Notes: generated by a model not told the origin, from the sequence alone. A DNA stretch of 64,000 bases from Microbacterium sp. KUDC0406 (GCF_021582875.1 NZ_CP091138.1:2356001-2420000), one strand, 5' to 3'; counted from the stretch's first letter, positions 1-10,700 are shown. Numbers and translations are program-made.

Positions 1-302
1 AAGACGCCCAGGCCTGCGCCGAGCCCGAGCAGGATCGCGCCGAGCAGGCTGGACGCGCGTGCCAGGGTCGCGGCGCGCAGCGCGCGGAACGGGTCGATGC
101 GTGTGCCTCCGCGCACGCTGCGGCGCACGGGAAGCGCGAGCAGCACGACCACGATCGCGAGCAGCACGAGGAGCACCGGCAGGAAGAGCGATGGCGTGAA
201 CGTGGCTCTTCCCGAGACGGTGAGGAAGTGATCGAGGGCGAAGCCCGCAGCCGCGCCGAGCAGAGCGAGCACCGCCAGCAGACCGGGAGAGGTGCGCTTC
301 AC
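1..302 (-). CDS. DUF3180 membrane protein (3' end cut by window)
   Basis: Partial gene whose C-terminus lies outside the window. The visible ~100 residues start at a GTG (V-K-R-T-S-P) that overlaps the folK stop as GTGA. They form two hydrophobic helices (about residues 8-25 and 41-58), an Arg-rich loop, then a third hydrophobic stretch at the edge. Size, topology and position directly after folK match the DUF3180 family that closes the actinobacterial ftsH-folate operon. Function is unknown; it is presumably an integral membrane protein. The call rests on context plus topology. Confidence 0.75.
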   Translation of the reverse strand, partial: MKRTSPGLLAVLALLGAAAGFALDHFLTVSGRATFTPSLFLPVLLVLLAIVVVLLALPVRRSVRGGTRIDPFRALRAATLARASSLLGAILLGLGAGLGV

Positions 303-880
303 CGCGCAGCTCCCTGATCTCCGGCGGTGCCGTCCTCGTCGGTGCGCAGCGAGGCGACCAGCTCGGCGACCCGCCCGCTGCCGGGCAGCACGGCCTCAGG
401 GTCGAGCGACAGCCACGGCTCGAGCACGAACAGCCGCTCCGCGGCACGCGGATGCGGCACATGCAGATGCGGCTCCGCACTGGCGAACGAGCCATAGGCG
501 ATCAGGTCGAGGTCGAGGGTGCGGTCGCCCCAGCGCTCCCGGCGCACCCGGCCCTCCTCCTCCTCGACCGCGTGCAGCATGCCGAGGAGCACCTCGGGGG
601 CGAGACGGGTGGTCACCAGCGCAACGGCGTTCAGATAGCGGGGCGCATCCGGGTCGGGACCGCTCAGGTGCACGGCGACGGTCTCGATCGGGTCCGACAT
701 CCGCACCTCGTCGACGAGCGGCAGCCGGCGCAGCCGCTCCGCTGCGCGCTGCAGTGTCTCGCCACGGTCGCCGAGGTTCGAGCCCAGCGCGACCACGGCG
801 ACCTCGGCTTCGCGCGCCGGTCGCGGATCGGGGAAGCCGGACACCTGCGTCAGAGTGCGGTCGGGGCGAGGATGCTTCAC
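299..880 (-). CDS. folK: 2-amino-4-hydroxy-6-hydroxymethyldihydropteridine diphosphokinase (HPPK)
   Basis: Transfers pyrophosphate from ATP to 6-hydroxymethyl-7,8-dihydropterin, the step before dihydropteroate synthase. The 193-residue protein has the N-terminal ALGSNLGD segment near residue 32 and the HPPK signature RWGDRTLDLDL near residues 116-126, which carries the catalytic Arg and the Mg-binding Asp pair. It is the expected family length, plus an N-terminal extension of about 25 residues that could mean a slightly later true start. The ATG overlaps the folB stop by ATGA, so it is translated as part of the folate operon. Soluble cytoplasmic enzyme. Confidence 0.95.
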   Translation of the reverse strand: MKHPRPDRTLTQVSGFPDPRPAREAEVAVVALGSNLGDRGETLQRAAERLRRLPLVDEVRMSDPIETVAVHLSGPDPDAPRYLNAVALVTTRLAPEVLLGMLHAVEEEEGRVRRERWGDRTLDLDLIAYGSFASAEPHLHVPHPRAAERLFVLEPWLSLDPEAVLPGSGRVAELVASLRTDEDGTAGDQGAAR

Positions 881-1251
881 GCCTGCCCCCTGCCGCGCAT
901 CACCGAGACCGACACGTCGGCGAAGTTCAGCGGGATCGGTGCGTGCGGCTTGTGCACGGTGACCTGCACCAGGCGCACTCGATCGTCCTCGAGCACGGCG
1001 TCGGCGATCCGTTCTGCGAGAGTCTCGATGAGGTTGACCGGCTCGCCGGCGACGATCGCCGCGACCCTCTCGGCCAGCTCGCCGTAGTGCACCGTGTCGG
1101 CGACGTCGTCGGATGCCGCGGCGTCCTTCAGCGGCAGGTGCAGAGTGAGGTCGATCGTGAACTCCTGCCCGTCCCTGCGCTCGTGGTCGAACACGCCATG
1201 GCGTCCGAACACGGTCAGTCCGGTCAGCACGATCTGGTCCATGAAGTCCAC
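877..1251 (-). CDS. folB: Dihydroneopterin aldolase
   Basis: Cleaves 7,8-dihydroneopterin to 6-hydroxymethyldihydropterin and glycolaldehyde. It is 124 residues, the normal DHNA length. The family opening is visible (LTGLTVFGRHGVFDHER, including the conserved GxHGV), and so is the later NLIETLAERIAD helix with the substrate-binding Glu. It sits between folP and folK. Its start is separated from the folP stop by about 124 bp occupied by a palindromic repeat, so it is less tightly coupled to folP than to folK. Confidence 0.95.
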   Translation of the reverse strand: MDFMDQIVLTGLTVFGRHGVFDHERRDGQEFTIDLTLHLPLKDAAASDDVADTVHYGELAERVAAIVAGEPVNLIETLAERIADAVLEDDRVRLVQVTVHKPHAPIPLNFADVSVSVMRGRGQA

Positions 1252-1284
1252 GCCCCCAGCCTACGGCGGTCGCCGATTCCGAGA

Positions 1285-1373
1285 GCGTTTCGTCTCGCTC
1301 CGCTCGCTCAACGACCAGAGGCCGACCCCACCCGGTCGTTGAGCGAGGGAGCGCAGCGACTGAGACGAAACGC
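1285..1373. repeat. REP-like palindromic element, type 1 (folP-folB gap)
   Basis: Two inverted arms, 1285-1316 (GCGTTTCGTCTCGCTCCGCT...) and 1334-1373 (...GCGACTGAGACGAAACGC), flank a short loop. The same arm unit (TTTCGTCTCGCTCCGCTCGC, or its complement GTTGAGCGAGCGA) recurs near 4,880, 6,190-6,275, 28,022-28,125 and 29,989-30,275. This is a dispersed intergenic repeat family that can fold into a long hairpin inside the fol transcript. Seen directly; any role in transcript termination or stability is inference. Confidence 0.9.
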
Positions 1374-1375
1374 TT

Positions 1376-2182
1376 TCAGCGTCCGGCGATGCTGCCGTCC
1401 CACGCCTCCAGCACCGCCAGCGCATCCCGCGTCGCGGCGACGTCGTGCACCCGCACAGCCCAGGCCCCGGCCCGCGCGGCGAGCGCGCTGGTCACGGCCG
1501 TCGCCAGGTCGCGCCGCTGCTGATCCGCGTCGCCGGCGAGGGTCTCGGCGAGGAACCGCTTGCGCGAGGTGCCGATCAGCACCCGCGAGCCGAGCGCGAC
1601 GATCTCGTCGAGGCCGCGCAGCACATCCCAGTTCTGTGATCCGGTCTTCGCGAACCCGATGCCCGGGTCGACGATCACGCGCGAGGGCGCGATACCGGCG
1701 GCCGCTGCGGCGGCGATCCGCTCGCGCAGCTCCCCCGCCACCTCGCGCGCCGCCCGCGCGTACTGGGCGCGCGCGTACATGTCGTCGGACGGACCGCGCC
1801 AGTGCCCGATCGCGATGTCAGCGCCGGTCGGTGCCACGGCGGCCAGCATCCGCTCGTCGGCGAGCCCGCCGGAGACGTCGTTCACGATCCGCGCGCCCGC
1901 CTCCACGGCGGCCACCGCGGTCTCGGAGTTGAGCGTGTCGATCGAGACCGGGATGCCCGAGTCCGCCAGCGCGGCGATGATCGGCAGCACCCTGCTCTGC
2001 TCCTCGGCGACCGGCACGCGTGAGGCCCCGGGCCGGGTGGACTCGCCGCCGACGTCGATCACGGCAGCGCCCTCGGCCCGCATCCGGTGCGCGTGCGCGA
2101 GCGCCTTCTCGGGATCCATGTGCCGCCCGCCGTCGCTGAACGAGTCAGGCGTGATGTTGAGGATGCCCCAGATCCCGGTCAT
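1376..2182 (-). CDS. folP: Dihydropteroate synthase
   Basis: Condenses p-aminobenzoate with hydroxymethyldihydropterin pyrophosphate to give dihydropteroate. The 268-residue protein starts MTGIWGILNITPDSFSDGG, which contains the first DHPS signature. It also has GGESTRPGA (second signature), DPGIGFAKT and the C-terminal GTSRKRF substrate-binding segment. The ATG at 2182 overlaps the folE stop (ATGA). An upstream in-frame Met lies in repeat-derived sequence and is less likely. Full length, no missing key residues. Sulfonamide target in the family. Confidence 0.96.
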   Translation of the reverse strand: MTGIWGILNITPDSFSDGGRHMDPEKALAHAHRMRAEGAAVIDVGGESTRPGASRVPVAEEQSRVLPIIAALADSGIPVSIDTLNSETAVAAVEAGARIVNDVSGGLADERMLAAVAPTGADIAIGHWRGPSDDMYARAQYARAAREVAGELRERIAAAAAAGIAPSRVIVDPGIGFAKTGSQNWDVLRGLDEIVALGSRVLIGTSRKRFLAETLAGDADQQRRDLATAVTSALAARAGAWAVRVHDVAATRDALAVLEAWDGSIAGR

Positions 2183-2810
2183 TCCCCGGTCCCTGAGCTC
2201 GTCGAAGGGCTCCATGCGGTGGGCCCCGGGCCCGCGCCGATGAGCGCGATCAGCTCGGTGCGTGCGACCGGGTCGGTGTAGGCGCCTCGGGCGGCGATCG
2301 TCAGGGTCGACGCCTCGGGCTGGCGCCCGCCGCGCATCGTGACGCAGCCGTGCGTGGCATCCATCACGACCAGCACGCCACGGGCGTCGAGGTTCTCGGC
2401 GATCGTGTCGGCGATCTGCTCGCCGAGCCTCTCCTGCACCTGCGGGCGCGCGGCGAGGATCTCGACGACCTTCACCAGCGCGCCGAGTCCGACGACCTGC
2501 TCCCCGGCAGGTACGCGATGTGCGCATGCCCGGCGAACGGCAGCAGATGGTGCTCGCAGACCGAGCGGAACCGGATGCCGCGCAGCAGCACCGCCCCCGA
2601 GGGCAGCGTCTCGGGAGCAGGACCGCGAGACACGCTGATGGTGCGCGCGAGCGGTGCCGCCGGGTCCTCATGCACGCCGGCGAAGTACTCCGAGTACAGC
2701 TCCGCCATCCGCGCCGGCGTCTGCCTCAGCCCCGGACGGTCGGGGTCCTCGCCGATCGCCTCGAGCAGCTCACGGGTGAGCCGTTCGACACGTCCCCTGT
2801 CGACGGTCAC
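2179..2810 (-). CDS. folE: GTP cyclohydrolase I (apparent -1 frameshift at 2502-2505)
   Basis: Converts GTP to dihydroneopterin triphosphate, the first step of the folate pathway. The start GTG at 2810 lies one base after the ftsH stop. The N-terminal part contains the zinc/substrate motif SVCEHHLLPFAGHAHIAYLPG. The frame then breaks, and the expected continuation (EQVVGLGALVKVVEILA...RPQVQERL...ATHGCVTMRG) follows in the next frame. Restoring one G in the GGGG run at 2502-2505 gives a continuous 210-residue enzyme, so a one-base deletion is the simplest reading, probably a sequence error. The last dozen codons (AWSPSTSSGTGE) come from a dispersed type-2 repeat. Confidence 0.88.
2188..2209. 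repeat. Type-2 repeat (half copy) forming the folE 3' end
   Basis: The sequence GGTCCCTGAGCTCGTCGAAG lies just before the folE stop and folP start. It matches the CCTGAGCCTGTCGAAGG half-element seen at 27,651-27,697, 28,984-29,001 and 29,812-29,834. It is read through as the last residues of FolE. Only one arm is present here, so no hairpin is expected. Confidence 0.7.
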
Positions 2811-2811
2811 G

Positions 2812-4809
<1,998 letters not shown>

Positions 4810-4876
4810 GATCCGATCAGCGTACCGCTCGAACCTGTGGCATCCGCTGGGATTCGCCTACGGCGTACGGATGCGG

Positions 4877-4903
4877 GTTTCGACTCGCTCCGCTCGCTCA
4901 ACC
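4877..4903. repeat. Type-1 repeat, single arm (hpt-ftsH gap)
   Basis: One arm of the type-1 family (TTTCGACTCGCTCCGCTCGC then TCAACC) in the 144-bp hpt-ftsH gap. No matching opposite arm follows. A separate short inverted pair, GCATCCG...CGGATGC, lies just to its left around 4,840-4,875 and could form a weak hairpin. Confidence 0.75.
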
Positions 4904-4953
4904 TTGACCCGCTGCGCCGCAACGCCGCTTCGCGCCATTGCCCCGACAGCGCG

Positions 4954-5505
<552 letters not shown>

Positions 5506-5589
5506 GGATCGATTTTAGGCGACGGATGCCGGGCATCCGCACTACTGTGAGCGGTGATGCGGGCGACCGTCCCGCACGGGGAGCAGAAA

Positions 5590-6180
5590 ATGGATATCAA
5601 CGACATCCTCACGCAGGTCCCGGTCGACGACATCGCGCAGAAGTTCGGCGTCAGCCCGGATGTGGCCGCGCAGGCCGTGAAGGAGGGCGGCGCCGCCCTG
5701 CTCGGCGGGCTCGCGAAGAACGCTCAGACAGACGAGGGTTCGGCGGCCATCGAGAGCGCCCTGAGCCGTCACGAAGGATTCTCCGGCGCCTCGTCCGTGG
5801 ACGACATCGACGCGGCCGACGGCGGCAAGATCGTGAAGCACGTGTTCGGAGACAAGGAGACGGATGTCGCGCAGGCGCTGAACTCCTCGGAGAAGACGGC
5901 CGGCGGCATCGACTTCGGCAAGCTGCTGCCGGTGCTCGCACCGATCGTCCTCGGCCTCATCGCCAACGCGAACAAGGGCAAGGCCGCGGGCGGCGGCGGT
6001 ATCGGCGACGTCATCGGCGGGCTGCTCGGCGGCGGCGAGCAGTCCGGCGCTCAGCAGGGCGGCGGCATCGGCGACATCCTCGGCAATCTCGGCGGCCTCC
6101 TCGGCGGCGGTTCGCAGGGCTCCTCCGGCGGTGGCGGCATCGGCGACATCCTGGGCGGCCTGTTCGGCAGCAAGAAGTAG
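5590..6180 (+). CDS. DUF937 domain-containing protein
   Basis: 196 residues starting MDINDILTQVPVDDIAQ, with a GGGGAG ribosome-binding sequence upstream. The N-terminal two thirds match the DUF937 pattern: helical, with a VAQAVKEGGAALLGGLAKNA segment and the GGKIVKHVFGDKETDVA motif. The C-terminal 60 residues are Gly-rich with repeated GGGIGDIL / GGLLGGG units. No signal peptide. Function of the family is unknown. It is transcribed against the flanking hpt and tilS and followed by a palindromic repeat that may end transcription from both sides. Confidence 0.9.
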   Translation: MDINDILTQVPVDDIAQKFGVSPDVAAQAVKEGGAALLGGLAKNAQTDEGSAAIESALSRHEGFSGASSVDDIDAADGGKIVKHVFGDKETDVAQALNSSEKTAGGIDFGKLLPVLAPIVLGLIANANKGKAAGGGGIGDVIGGLLGGGEQSGAQQGGGIGDILGNLGGLLGGGSQGSSGGGGIGDILGGLFGSKK

Positions 6181-6189
6181 CGCTCCCCG

Positions 6190-6275
6190 GTTCGTTGAGC
6201 GAGCGAAGCGAGACGAAACGCCTCAACCGACCTGCGAGCGTTTCGTCTCGTCGCTCCGCTCCTCGCTCAACGACC
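6190..6275. repeat. REP-like type-1 palindrome between DUF937 gene and tilS
   Basis: Arms TTCGTTGAGCGAGCGAAGCG...ACGAAACG (about 6190-6220) and GCGTTTCGTCTCGTCGCTCC...CAACGACC (about 6238-6275). It separates two converging genes. The stop codon and last codon of tilS lie inside the right arm, so insertion of the repeat redefined the tilS 3' end. A bidirectional terminator role is plausible but not shown. Confidence 0.85.
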
Positions 6276-7259
6276 CGTGACGCGCGCGGTGAAGACGATC
6301 TGCCCGCCGGTGCGTCGGGCGCTGCAGCCGGGCAGATCGATCGGGCCCTGGCCCGACCAGTCGGTGGCCAGGCGCGCGACCTCGAGGGTCTGGACGCGCG
6401 ACAGGCTCACGCCGAACTCGCTGCCGACGACCAGCCGGATGATGCGGTTCCGCAGCGCGGCAGGGTTCGCCGCGAGGGCGGCGACGCTGACCGAGATTCC
6501 CGCCTCGGCGTGCTCGACGATGTCCTCGATGGTCTCGTGGATCATCTCGTCGAACGCCTCGGCGTCTTCCCGGAGCTGCTCGGCGGTGCGGGCGAGCGCC
6601 TCGGCGATGCCGGGGCCGAGTTCGGTCTCGAGCACGGGCAGCACCCGCTCGCGCACGCGCACACGGGTGAACCGCGGGTCGAGGTTGTGCGGGTCGTCCC
6701 AGATCTGCAACCCGGATGCCGCGCACGCGGCGCGCGTCGTCTGACGTCGCACTCCGAGCAGTGGGCGCAGCCACACCGTGCCGTCCTCGTCCTCGCGTCG
6801 GGGCGCCATGCCCTGCAGACTGGCCGCGCCGGCCCCGCGGGCAAGGCCCAGCAGCACGGTCTCGGCCTGATCGTCGAGGGTGTGGCCGACGAGCACCGGC
6901 GCCTGTTCGCGCGCCGCGACCGCGCGGAGGGCCGCGTACCGGGCATCCCGCGCCGCGGCTTCCGGCCCGCCTTCGGCGTCGACCTCGACGCGCACGACCA
7001 GCGCCCGGAGCCCGAGCCGCTCGGCCGCGGCGGCGGCTCGGGCCGCGACATCCGCGGAGCCCTCCTGCAGACCGTGGTCGACGGTGACACTGACCACCTC
7101 GATCCCGCGGGGGCGCGCCTCGAAGGCGGTCGCTGCGGCGAGCGCCAGCGAGTCGGCGCCGCCGGAGAGGGCGACGATCACGGTGCCGCCGTCGGGAAGC
7201 GCCGCGCGCACGGCCCGGCGCACCTCGGCGACGGCGGGGTCGAGGGATCGTTCTGCCAC
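6267..7259 (-). CDS. tilS: tRNA(Ile)-lysidine synthetase
   Basis: Modifies C34 of the AUA-decoding tRNA-Ile to lysidine using ATP and lysine. The predicted 330 residues start at GTG 7259 (V-A-E-R-S-L-D). The PP-loop motif SGGADSLALA lies near residue 31, followed by VDHGLQEGSADVA and GHTLDDQAETVLLGLARG, the catalytic core signature. The C-terminal TilS domain is of the short actinobacterial type. The stop codon falls within a palindromic repeat. Essential gene in most bacteria. Confidence 0.94.
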   Translation of the reverse strand: MAERSLDPAVAEVRRAVRAALPDGGTVIVALSGGADSLALAAATAFEARPRGIEVVSVTVDHGLQEGSADVAARAAAAAERLGLRALVVRVEVDAEGGPEAAARDARYAALRAVAAREQAPVLVGHTLDDQAETVLLGLARGAGAASLQGMAPRREDEDGTVWLRPLLGVRRQTTRAACAASGLQIWDDPHNLDPRFTRVRVRERVLPVLETELGPGIAEALARTAEQLREDAEAFDEMIHETIEDIVEHAEAGISVSVAALAANPAALRNRIIRLVVGSEFGVSLSRVQTLEVARLATDWSGQGPIDLPGCSARRTGGQIVFTARVTGR

Positions 7260-7506
7260 ATCCCCACGGTACTTGCGTGAGGAGACTTGCGCGCGTCTCC
7301 TTACGCGTCGCCTCCCTGCGATCCGGCGAGCGGGTGCCGCGGAGAAGTGCGCTTCGGGCGGGCGAATCCCCGAAGACGTCCGCGCAAAGCGTTTTTCTCC
7401 GCGCGAGGTGCTCACGGAGAGCCGCCGGCCGCCCGGAGTAGGCTTGTCGGCGGCATCCCACCGTCTTCCGGCATCCGCAGGTGCCGTCACAACAAGGAGA
7501 GAACGC

Positions 7507-7998
7507 ATGGGCGCACACGACGCCGTCATCGAGATCCCGCGCGGCAGCCGCGTGAAGTACGAGGTCGACCACGAGACCGGACGGGTGCACCTCGACCGCG
7601 TGCTCTACACGACGTTCGGCTACCCGGCCGACTACGGCTACTTCGACGACACGCTCGGCGAGGACGGCGACCCGCTCGACGTGCTGGTCCTTCTCGACCA
7701 CCCGATCTACCCGGGCGTCGTCGTGAACGTGCGCCCCGTCGCGGTGCTCAAGATGAGCGACGAGGCCGGTGGCGACGACAAGCTCGTGGCCGTGCTGTCG
7801 AAGGACCCGCGCTGGGCGCACATCCACGATGTCGACGACGTGCCGCAGCACACCAAGGACGAGATCGCGCACTTCTTCGAGCACTACAAGGACCTCGAGC
7901 CCAACAAGTGGGTCAAGGTCGACGAGTGGGGCGATGCCGCCGAGGCGGAGCGGATCCTGAACGAGGCGATCCAGCGCTTCGCCAACGGGGGTCACTGA
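7507..7998 (+). CDS. ppa: Inorganic pyrophosphatase
   Basis: Family I soluble pyrophosphatase that hydrolyses PPi to drive biosynthesis. 163 residues. Conserved metal-binding segments are visible: EIPRGSRVKYEVD, PADYGYFDDTLGEDGDPLDVLVL (the DGDPLD signature) and the later KDPRWAHIHDVDDV. A clear AAGGAGAG ribosome-binding site lies 6 bases before the ATG. Monocistronic, ending just before a strong hairpin shared with the converging M23 peptidase gene. Confidence 0.97.
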   Translation: MGAHDAVIEIPRGSRVKYEVDHETGRVHLDRVLYTTFGYPADYGYFDDTLGEDGDPLDVLVLLDHPIYPGVVVNVRPVAVLKMSDEAGGDDKLVAVLSKDPRWAHIHDVDDVPQHTKDEIAHFFEHYKDLEPNKWVKVDEWGDAAEAERILNEAIQRFANGGH

Positions 7999-8008
7999 CC
8001 TCGCACGA

Positions 8009-8051
8009 CATATGAGAATCCCCGGTCCTGAGGACCGGGGATTCTCATATG
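8009..8051. terminator. Bidirectional hairpin between ppa and the M23 peptidase gene
   Basis: A perfect 20-bp stem (CATATGAGAATCCCCGGTCC and its complement) with a 3-base loop, placed between the converging stops at 7998 and 8063. There is no long T run, but the AT-rich stem ends and the position fit a two-way transcription terminator. Confidence 0.85.
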
Positions 8052-8062
8052 TAGACGAGCGT

Positions 8063-9439
8063 TCAGACCGAGATGCCGTGTGCCGCCATGAAGGTGATCG
8101 GGTTGATCGCGCCGCCGTTGCGATAGACCTCGAAGTGCAGGTGGCATCCGGTGGAGGCGCCCGTCGTGCCCGCGTAGGCGATGACCTGGCCGGCACGCAC
8201 GTGCTGACCCGGGCTGACCCGGAAGCCGCCGGGGCGGATGTGGCCGTAGCCGGTGCCGATCCCACCGCCGTGCTGGATGCGGATGTAGTTGCCGTATCCG
8301 CCGTTGTAGAACGCGGCGTCGACCGTGCCGGAGTGGGCGGCGTAGATCGGCGCTCCGCAGCCGTTGGCGAGGTCCACGCCGTAGTGGAAGGCCGAGCAGC
8401 TGGGGCACGGACGCGGGCGGGCGCCGTACCCGGAACTGCGGTGGCCGCCGTGCGGGCGCACCCAGCCGCTGGAGGTGGGCGTTCCGCCTCCGCCGCCGCC
8501 TCCGCCGCCGCCGCCGTTGTTCTTCGCGGCTTCCGCGGCTTCACGGGCGCGGCGCGCGGCTTCCTCGCGGCGGCGCTTCTCCTCGGCCGCCTTGCGGATC
8601 CGCTCGCCCTCCTGGTAGGCGGCGACGGTCTTCGCCGTGGTGTCCTGAAGTGCGGCGAGCTGCGCCTGCAGCGTGGTGAGGTTCGCCTCGCTCTCGTCGA
8701 GCGCCGCCTGTGCAGCATCCGCCGCCTGCTGCGCCGCGATCATCTTCTGCTCGGCGACCTTCTGCAGACGGTCGCGCTCGTCGCGGGCGACCTTGGCCTT
8801 GTTGCTGAGCGCCTGCGCCGAGTTACGGGCGGCGACGGCGTTGTCGTACACCGACTGGTTGTACTCGAGCAGCTTGTCCATCGTGCCCAGCCGCGACAGC
8901 AGCCCGTCGGCGTTCGCCGCCGACCCGCTGAAGAAGAGCTCGAGAGCGGAGTCCTCGCCACCCTTGCGGTACAGCTGGGTGGCGACCTGACCGGCCTTCG
9001 CCGAGGTCTCGTCGGCGAGCTTGGCCTGCTCGTCGGCCTGCGACTGCAGGTCGTCCGCCTGCTGGGCGGCATCGAAGAACTTCTGCTGGGCGACGAAGAA
9101 CTCGTCACCCGCCTTCTCGGATGCGGCCTTGGTCTCTGCGACCTTGTTGGTCAGGCTCTGGATCAGGCCCTTGATGCGGGTGACCTCGCCGGCCTTCGCC
9201 GCCTGGTTCGCCTTGGCCTTCTGGACGTCGTCCCAGCTCGGGTAGCTCGCGGCGAACGCTGCCGTCGTTCCGGCGCCGATGCCGAAGACGCCGAGCGCGG
9301 CGACGCTGAGGGCGCCGATGGTCATCGCGCTGCGGCGGGTCACGCCGTCGGGCGTCCACAGCCGGCTGCGCTCGCCGGGTGTCGGACCGCACCCGCAGTC
9401 GGGCTCGCCAGCCTCGACCGGGTATTTCTCGTCGTTCAC
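8063..9439 (-). CDS. Secreted M23 peptidoglycan endopeptidase with coiled coil
   Basis: Predicted cell-wall hydrolase of 458 residues. The GTG start at 9439 has GGAAGGGG eight bases upstream; an earlier ATG is possible. The N-terminus has twin Arg (TRRSAM) followed by a hydrophobic stretch ending AAFA, so it is exported, perhaps by Tat. Residues about 75-320 form a long Ala/Glu/Lys/Gln-rich coiled coil, as in EnvC- or RipC-like proteins. After a poly-Gly linker comes the M23 (LytM) domain with HYGVDL (metal His and Asp) and HLHFEVY near the C-terminus. Likely role in septal or lateral wall cleavage. Confidence 0.92.
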   Translation of the reverse strand: MNDEKYPVEAGEPDCGCGPTPGERSRLWTPDGVTRRSAMTIGALSVAALGVFGIGAGTTAAFAASYPSWDDVQKAKANQAAKAGEVTRIKGLIQSLTNKVAETKAASEKAGDEFFVAQQKFFDAAQQADDLQSQADEQAKLADETSAKAGQVATQLYRKGGEDSALELFFSGSAANADGLLSRLGTMDKLLEYNQSVYDNAVAARNSAQALSNKAKVARDERDRLQKVAEQKMIAAQQAADAAQAALDESEANLTTLQAQLAALQDTTAKTVAAYQEGERIRKAAEEKRRREEAARRAREAAEAAKNNGGGGGGGGGGGTPTSSGWVRPHGGHRSSGYGARPRPCPSCSAFHYGVDLANGCGAPIYAAHSGTVDAAFYNGGYGNYIRIQHGGGIGTGYGHIRPGGFRVSPGQHVRAGQVIAYAGTTGASTGCHLHFEVYRNGGAINPITFMAAHGISV

Positions 9440-9672
9440 GCGGCCCCTTCCCGCCCGTTTCACAGTTGCCACACTAACAACATCCGTCACATGTGCAACA
9501 GGCGTACAACGGCGTCCTACTCACCGGCGGGGTGCCGTCGGGCACGGCTCGCCACCTCCCATGGTGCACCTGAACACGCCCGAGCGACAGAGGCCACGCC
9601 CTCGATTCGTGTTTTCGCGAGGACATCGCTTATGCTTGAGCGTCGGCAAGGAAAGCCCCCAGGCAGACCTTC

Positions 9673-9745
9673 GGCCCCATCGTTTAGCGGCCTAGGACGC
9701 CGCCCTTTCACGGCGGTAGCACGGGTTCGAATCCCGTTGGGGTCA
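9673..9745 (+). tRNA. tRNA-Glu (TTC)
   Basis: Acceptor stem GGCCCCA/TGGGGTC, anticodon loop CTTTCAC with anticodon TTC, and T-arm GGGTTCGAATCCC. 73 nt with no encoded CCA. Confidence 0.97.
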
Positions 9746-9771
9746 CTCATCCGATACAATTGAAAAGTTAT

Positions 9772-9845
9772 GGCCCTGTAGCGCAGTTGGTTAGCGTGCC
9801 GCCCTGTCACGGCGGAGGTCGCGGGTTCAAGTCCCGTCAGGGTCG
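9772..9845 (+). tRNA. tRNA-Asp (GTC)
   Basis: Acceptor stem GGCCCTG/CAGGGTC, anticodon loop CTGTCAC with anticodon GTC, and T-arm GGGTTCAAGTCCC. It follows the Glu tRNA by 26 bp; a TACAAT hexamer lies in the gap. Confidence 0.97.
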
Positions 9846-9912
9846 CTCCAAGCGACGAGCCTTCTTTCGAGAGGGCTCTTCGTCTAGGACGCGACAGGTT
9901 CGCCGGTCGCGC

Positions 9913-9985
9913 GGCTCTGTAGCTCAGTTGGTAGAGCGCACGACTGAAAATCGTGAGGTCACGGGATCGACGCCCGTCGGAGCCA
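9913..9985 (+). tRNA. tRNA-Phe (GAA)
   Basis: Acceptor stem GGCTCTG/CGGAGCC, anticodon loop CTGAAAA with anticodon GAA, and T-arm GGGATCGACGCCC. Third member of a Glu-Asp-Phe tRNA cluster common in Microbacteriaceae. Confidence 0.97.
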
Positions 9986-10012
9986 CAAGGACCGTCGTTA
10001 CAACGGTTCTAG

Positions 10013-10047
10013 AAACCCTCGCGTAGCTTCTACATCGCGAGGGTTTT
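10013..10047 (+). terminator. Rho-independent terminator after the tRNA cluster
   Basis: An 11-bp stem AAACCCTCGCG/CGCGAGGGTTT with a 12-nt loop and a short T run on the + strand, 28 bp after tRNA-Phe. It also lies downstream of the converging PepSY gene. Confidence 0.85.
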
Positions 10048-10091
10048 GCTTTGCGCGGTGAGAATCCCGCTCTTCGAGGGAGCGCAACGGC

Positions 10092-10700
10092 TCAGTCGCT
10101 GGAGTCGTCTCGCAGGACCTTCCCGTCGACGGCGTCGAGCTGCACCTCGTGCTTGAACTGTGACGTGTCGATCACATCGCCCTCCCAGACGGTCTTGCCC
10201 ATGTCGCTGTCCAGGCCGAGCTCCTGGATCGACCCGCCGGGCACCGCATCGAGCATCAGCTCGGCCGCCTTCTTGTAGTCGATCTTCGCTGCAGCGACGC
10301 GCTGTTGATGCTTCGCCTTGTCTGCGGCGTCATCCGACTCGGCCCTGGGGCCGCTGACGACCTCGGTGCCGTCGGCGGAGATGTCGAGCTGATTCTCGGT
10401 GCCGTCAGAAGTGACGACCTGCACCTCCCACACGGCGCCGTTCTGCTCGGTCTCGATCGTGATGACCGTGCTGCCGGGCACTTCCTTCATCGCCAGTTCA
10501 CCAGCGGCCACCAGAGAATCGAGACCGGCGGACTCCGCGGAACCCGGCGCACCGGATCCGACGGGCGTCGGCGGCACCTCCGGCATGCTCGGCGTCCCGG
10601 TCGTGCCCCCGCTGCAGCCGGCGAGGACGCTGACCACGAGACCTGCGGTGCACACGAGCGCGAGCCGAGGCGTGCGCTGTGCTGTCTGGTTCTTCCACAT
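10092..10700 (-). CDS. PepSY-domain lipoprotein
   Basis: 202 residues. Signal peptide with lipobox SVLAGC (Cys at about 29), so probably anchored to the outer face of the membrane. After a Pro/Gly-rich linker there are two PepSY-like repeats: one around residues 60-115 (GELAMKEVPGSTVITIE...VWEVQVVTSDG) and one around 135-200 (AELMLDAVPGGSIQELGLD...VWEGDVID...DAVDGKVL). PepSY proteins often inhibit peptidases or modulate envelope enzymes; no target is evident here. GGAGGG ribosome-binding site before the ATG. Confidence 0.9.
   Translation of the reverse strand: MWKNQTAQRTPRLALVCTAGLVVSVLAGCSGGTTGTPSMPEVPPTPVGSGAPGSAESAGLDSLVAAGELAMKEVPGSTVITIETEQNGAVWEVQVVTSDGTENQLDISADGTEVVSGPRAESDDAADKAKHQQRVAAAKIDYKKAAELMLDAVPGGSIQELGLDSDMGKTVWEGDVIDTSQFKHEVQLDAVDGKVLRDDSSD

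Noticed and set aside
292..1932. Long + strand open frames opposite the folate genes (and similar long antisense frames throughout)
   Set aside because: Their translations are Arg/Ala/Pro-rich mirror products of high-GC coding on the other strand, without ribosome-binding sites or motifs.
9440..9672. Small open frames in the gap before the tRNA cluster
   Set aside because: No ribosome-binding sites and Arg/Pro-rich shadow composition; the stretch probably holds only promoters for the peptidase gene and tRNAs.
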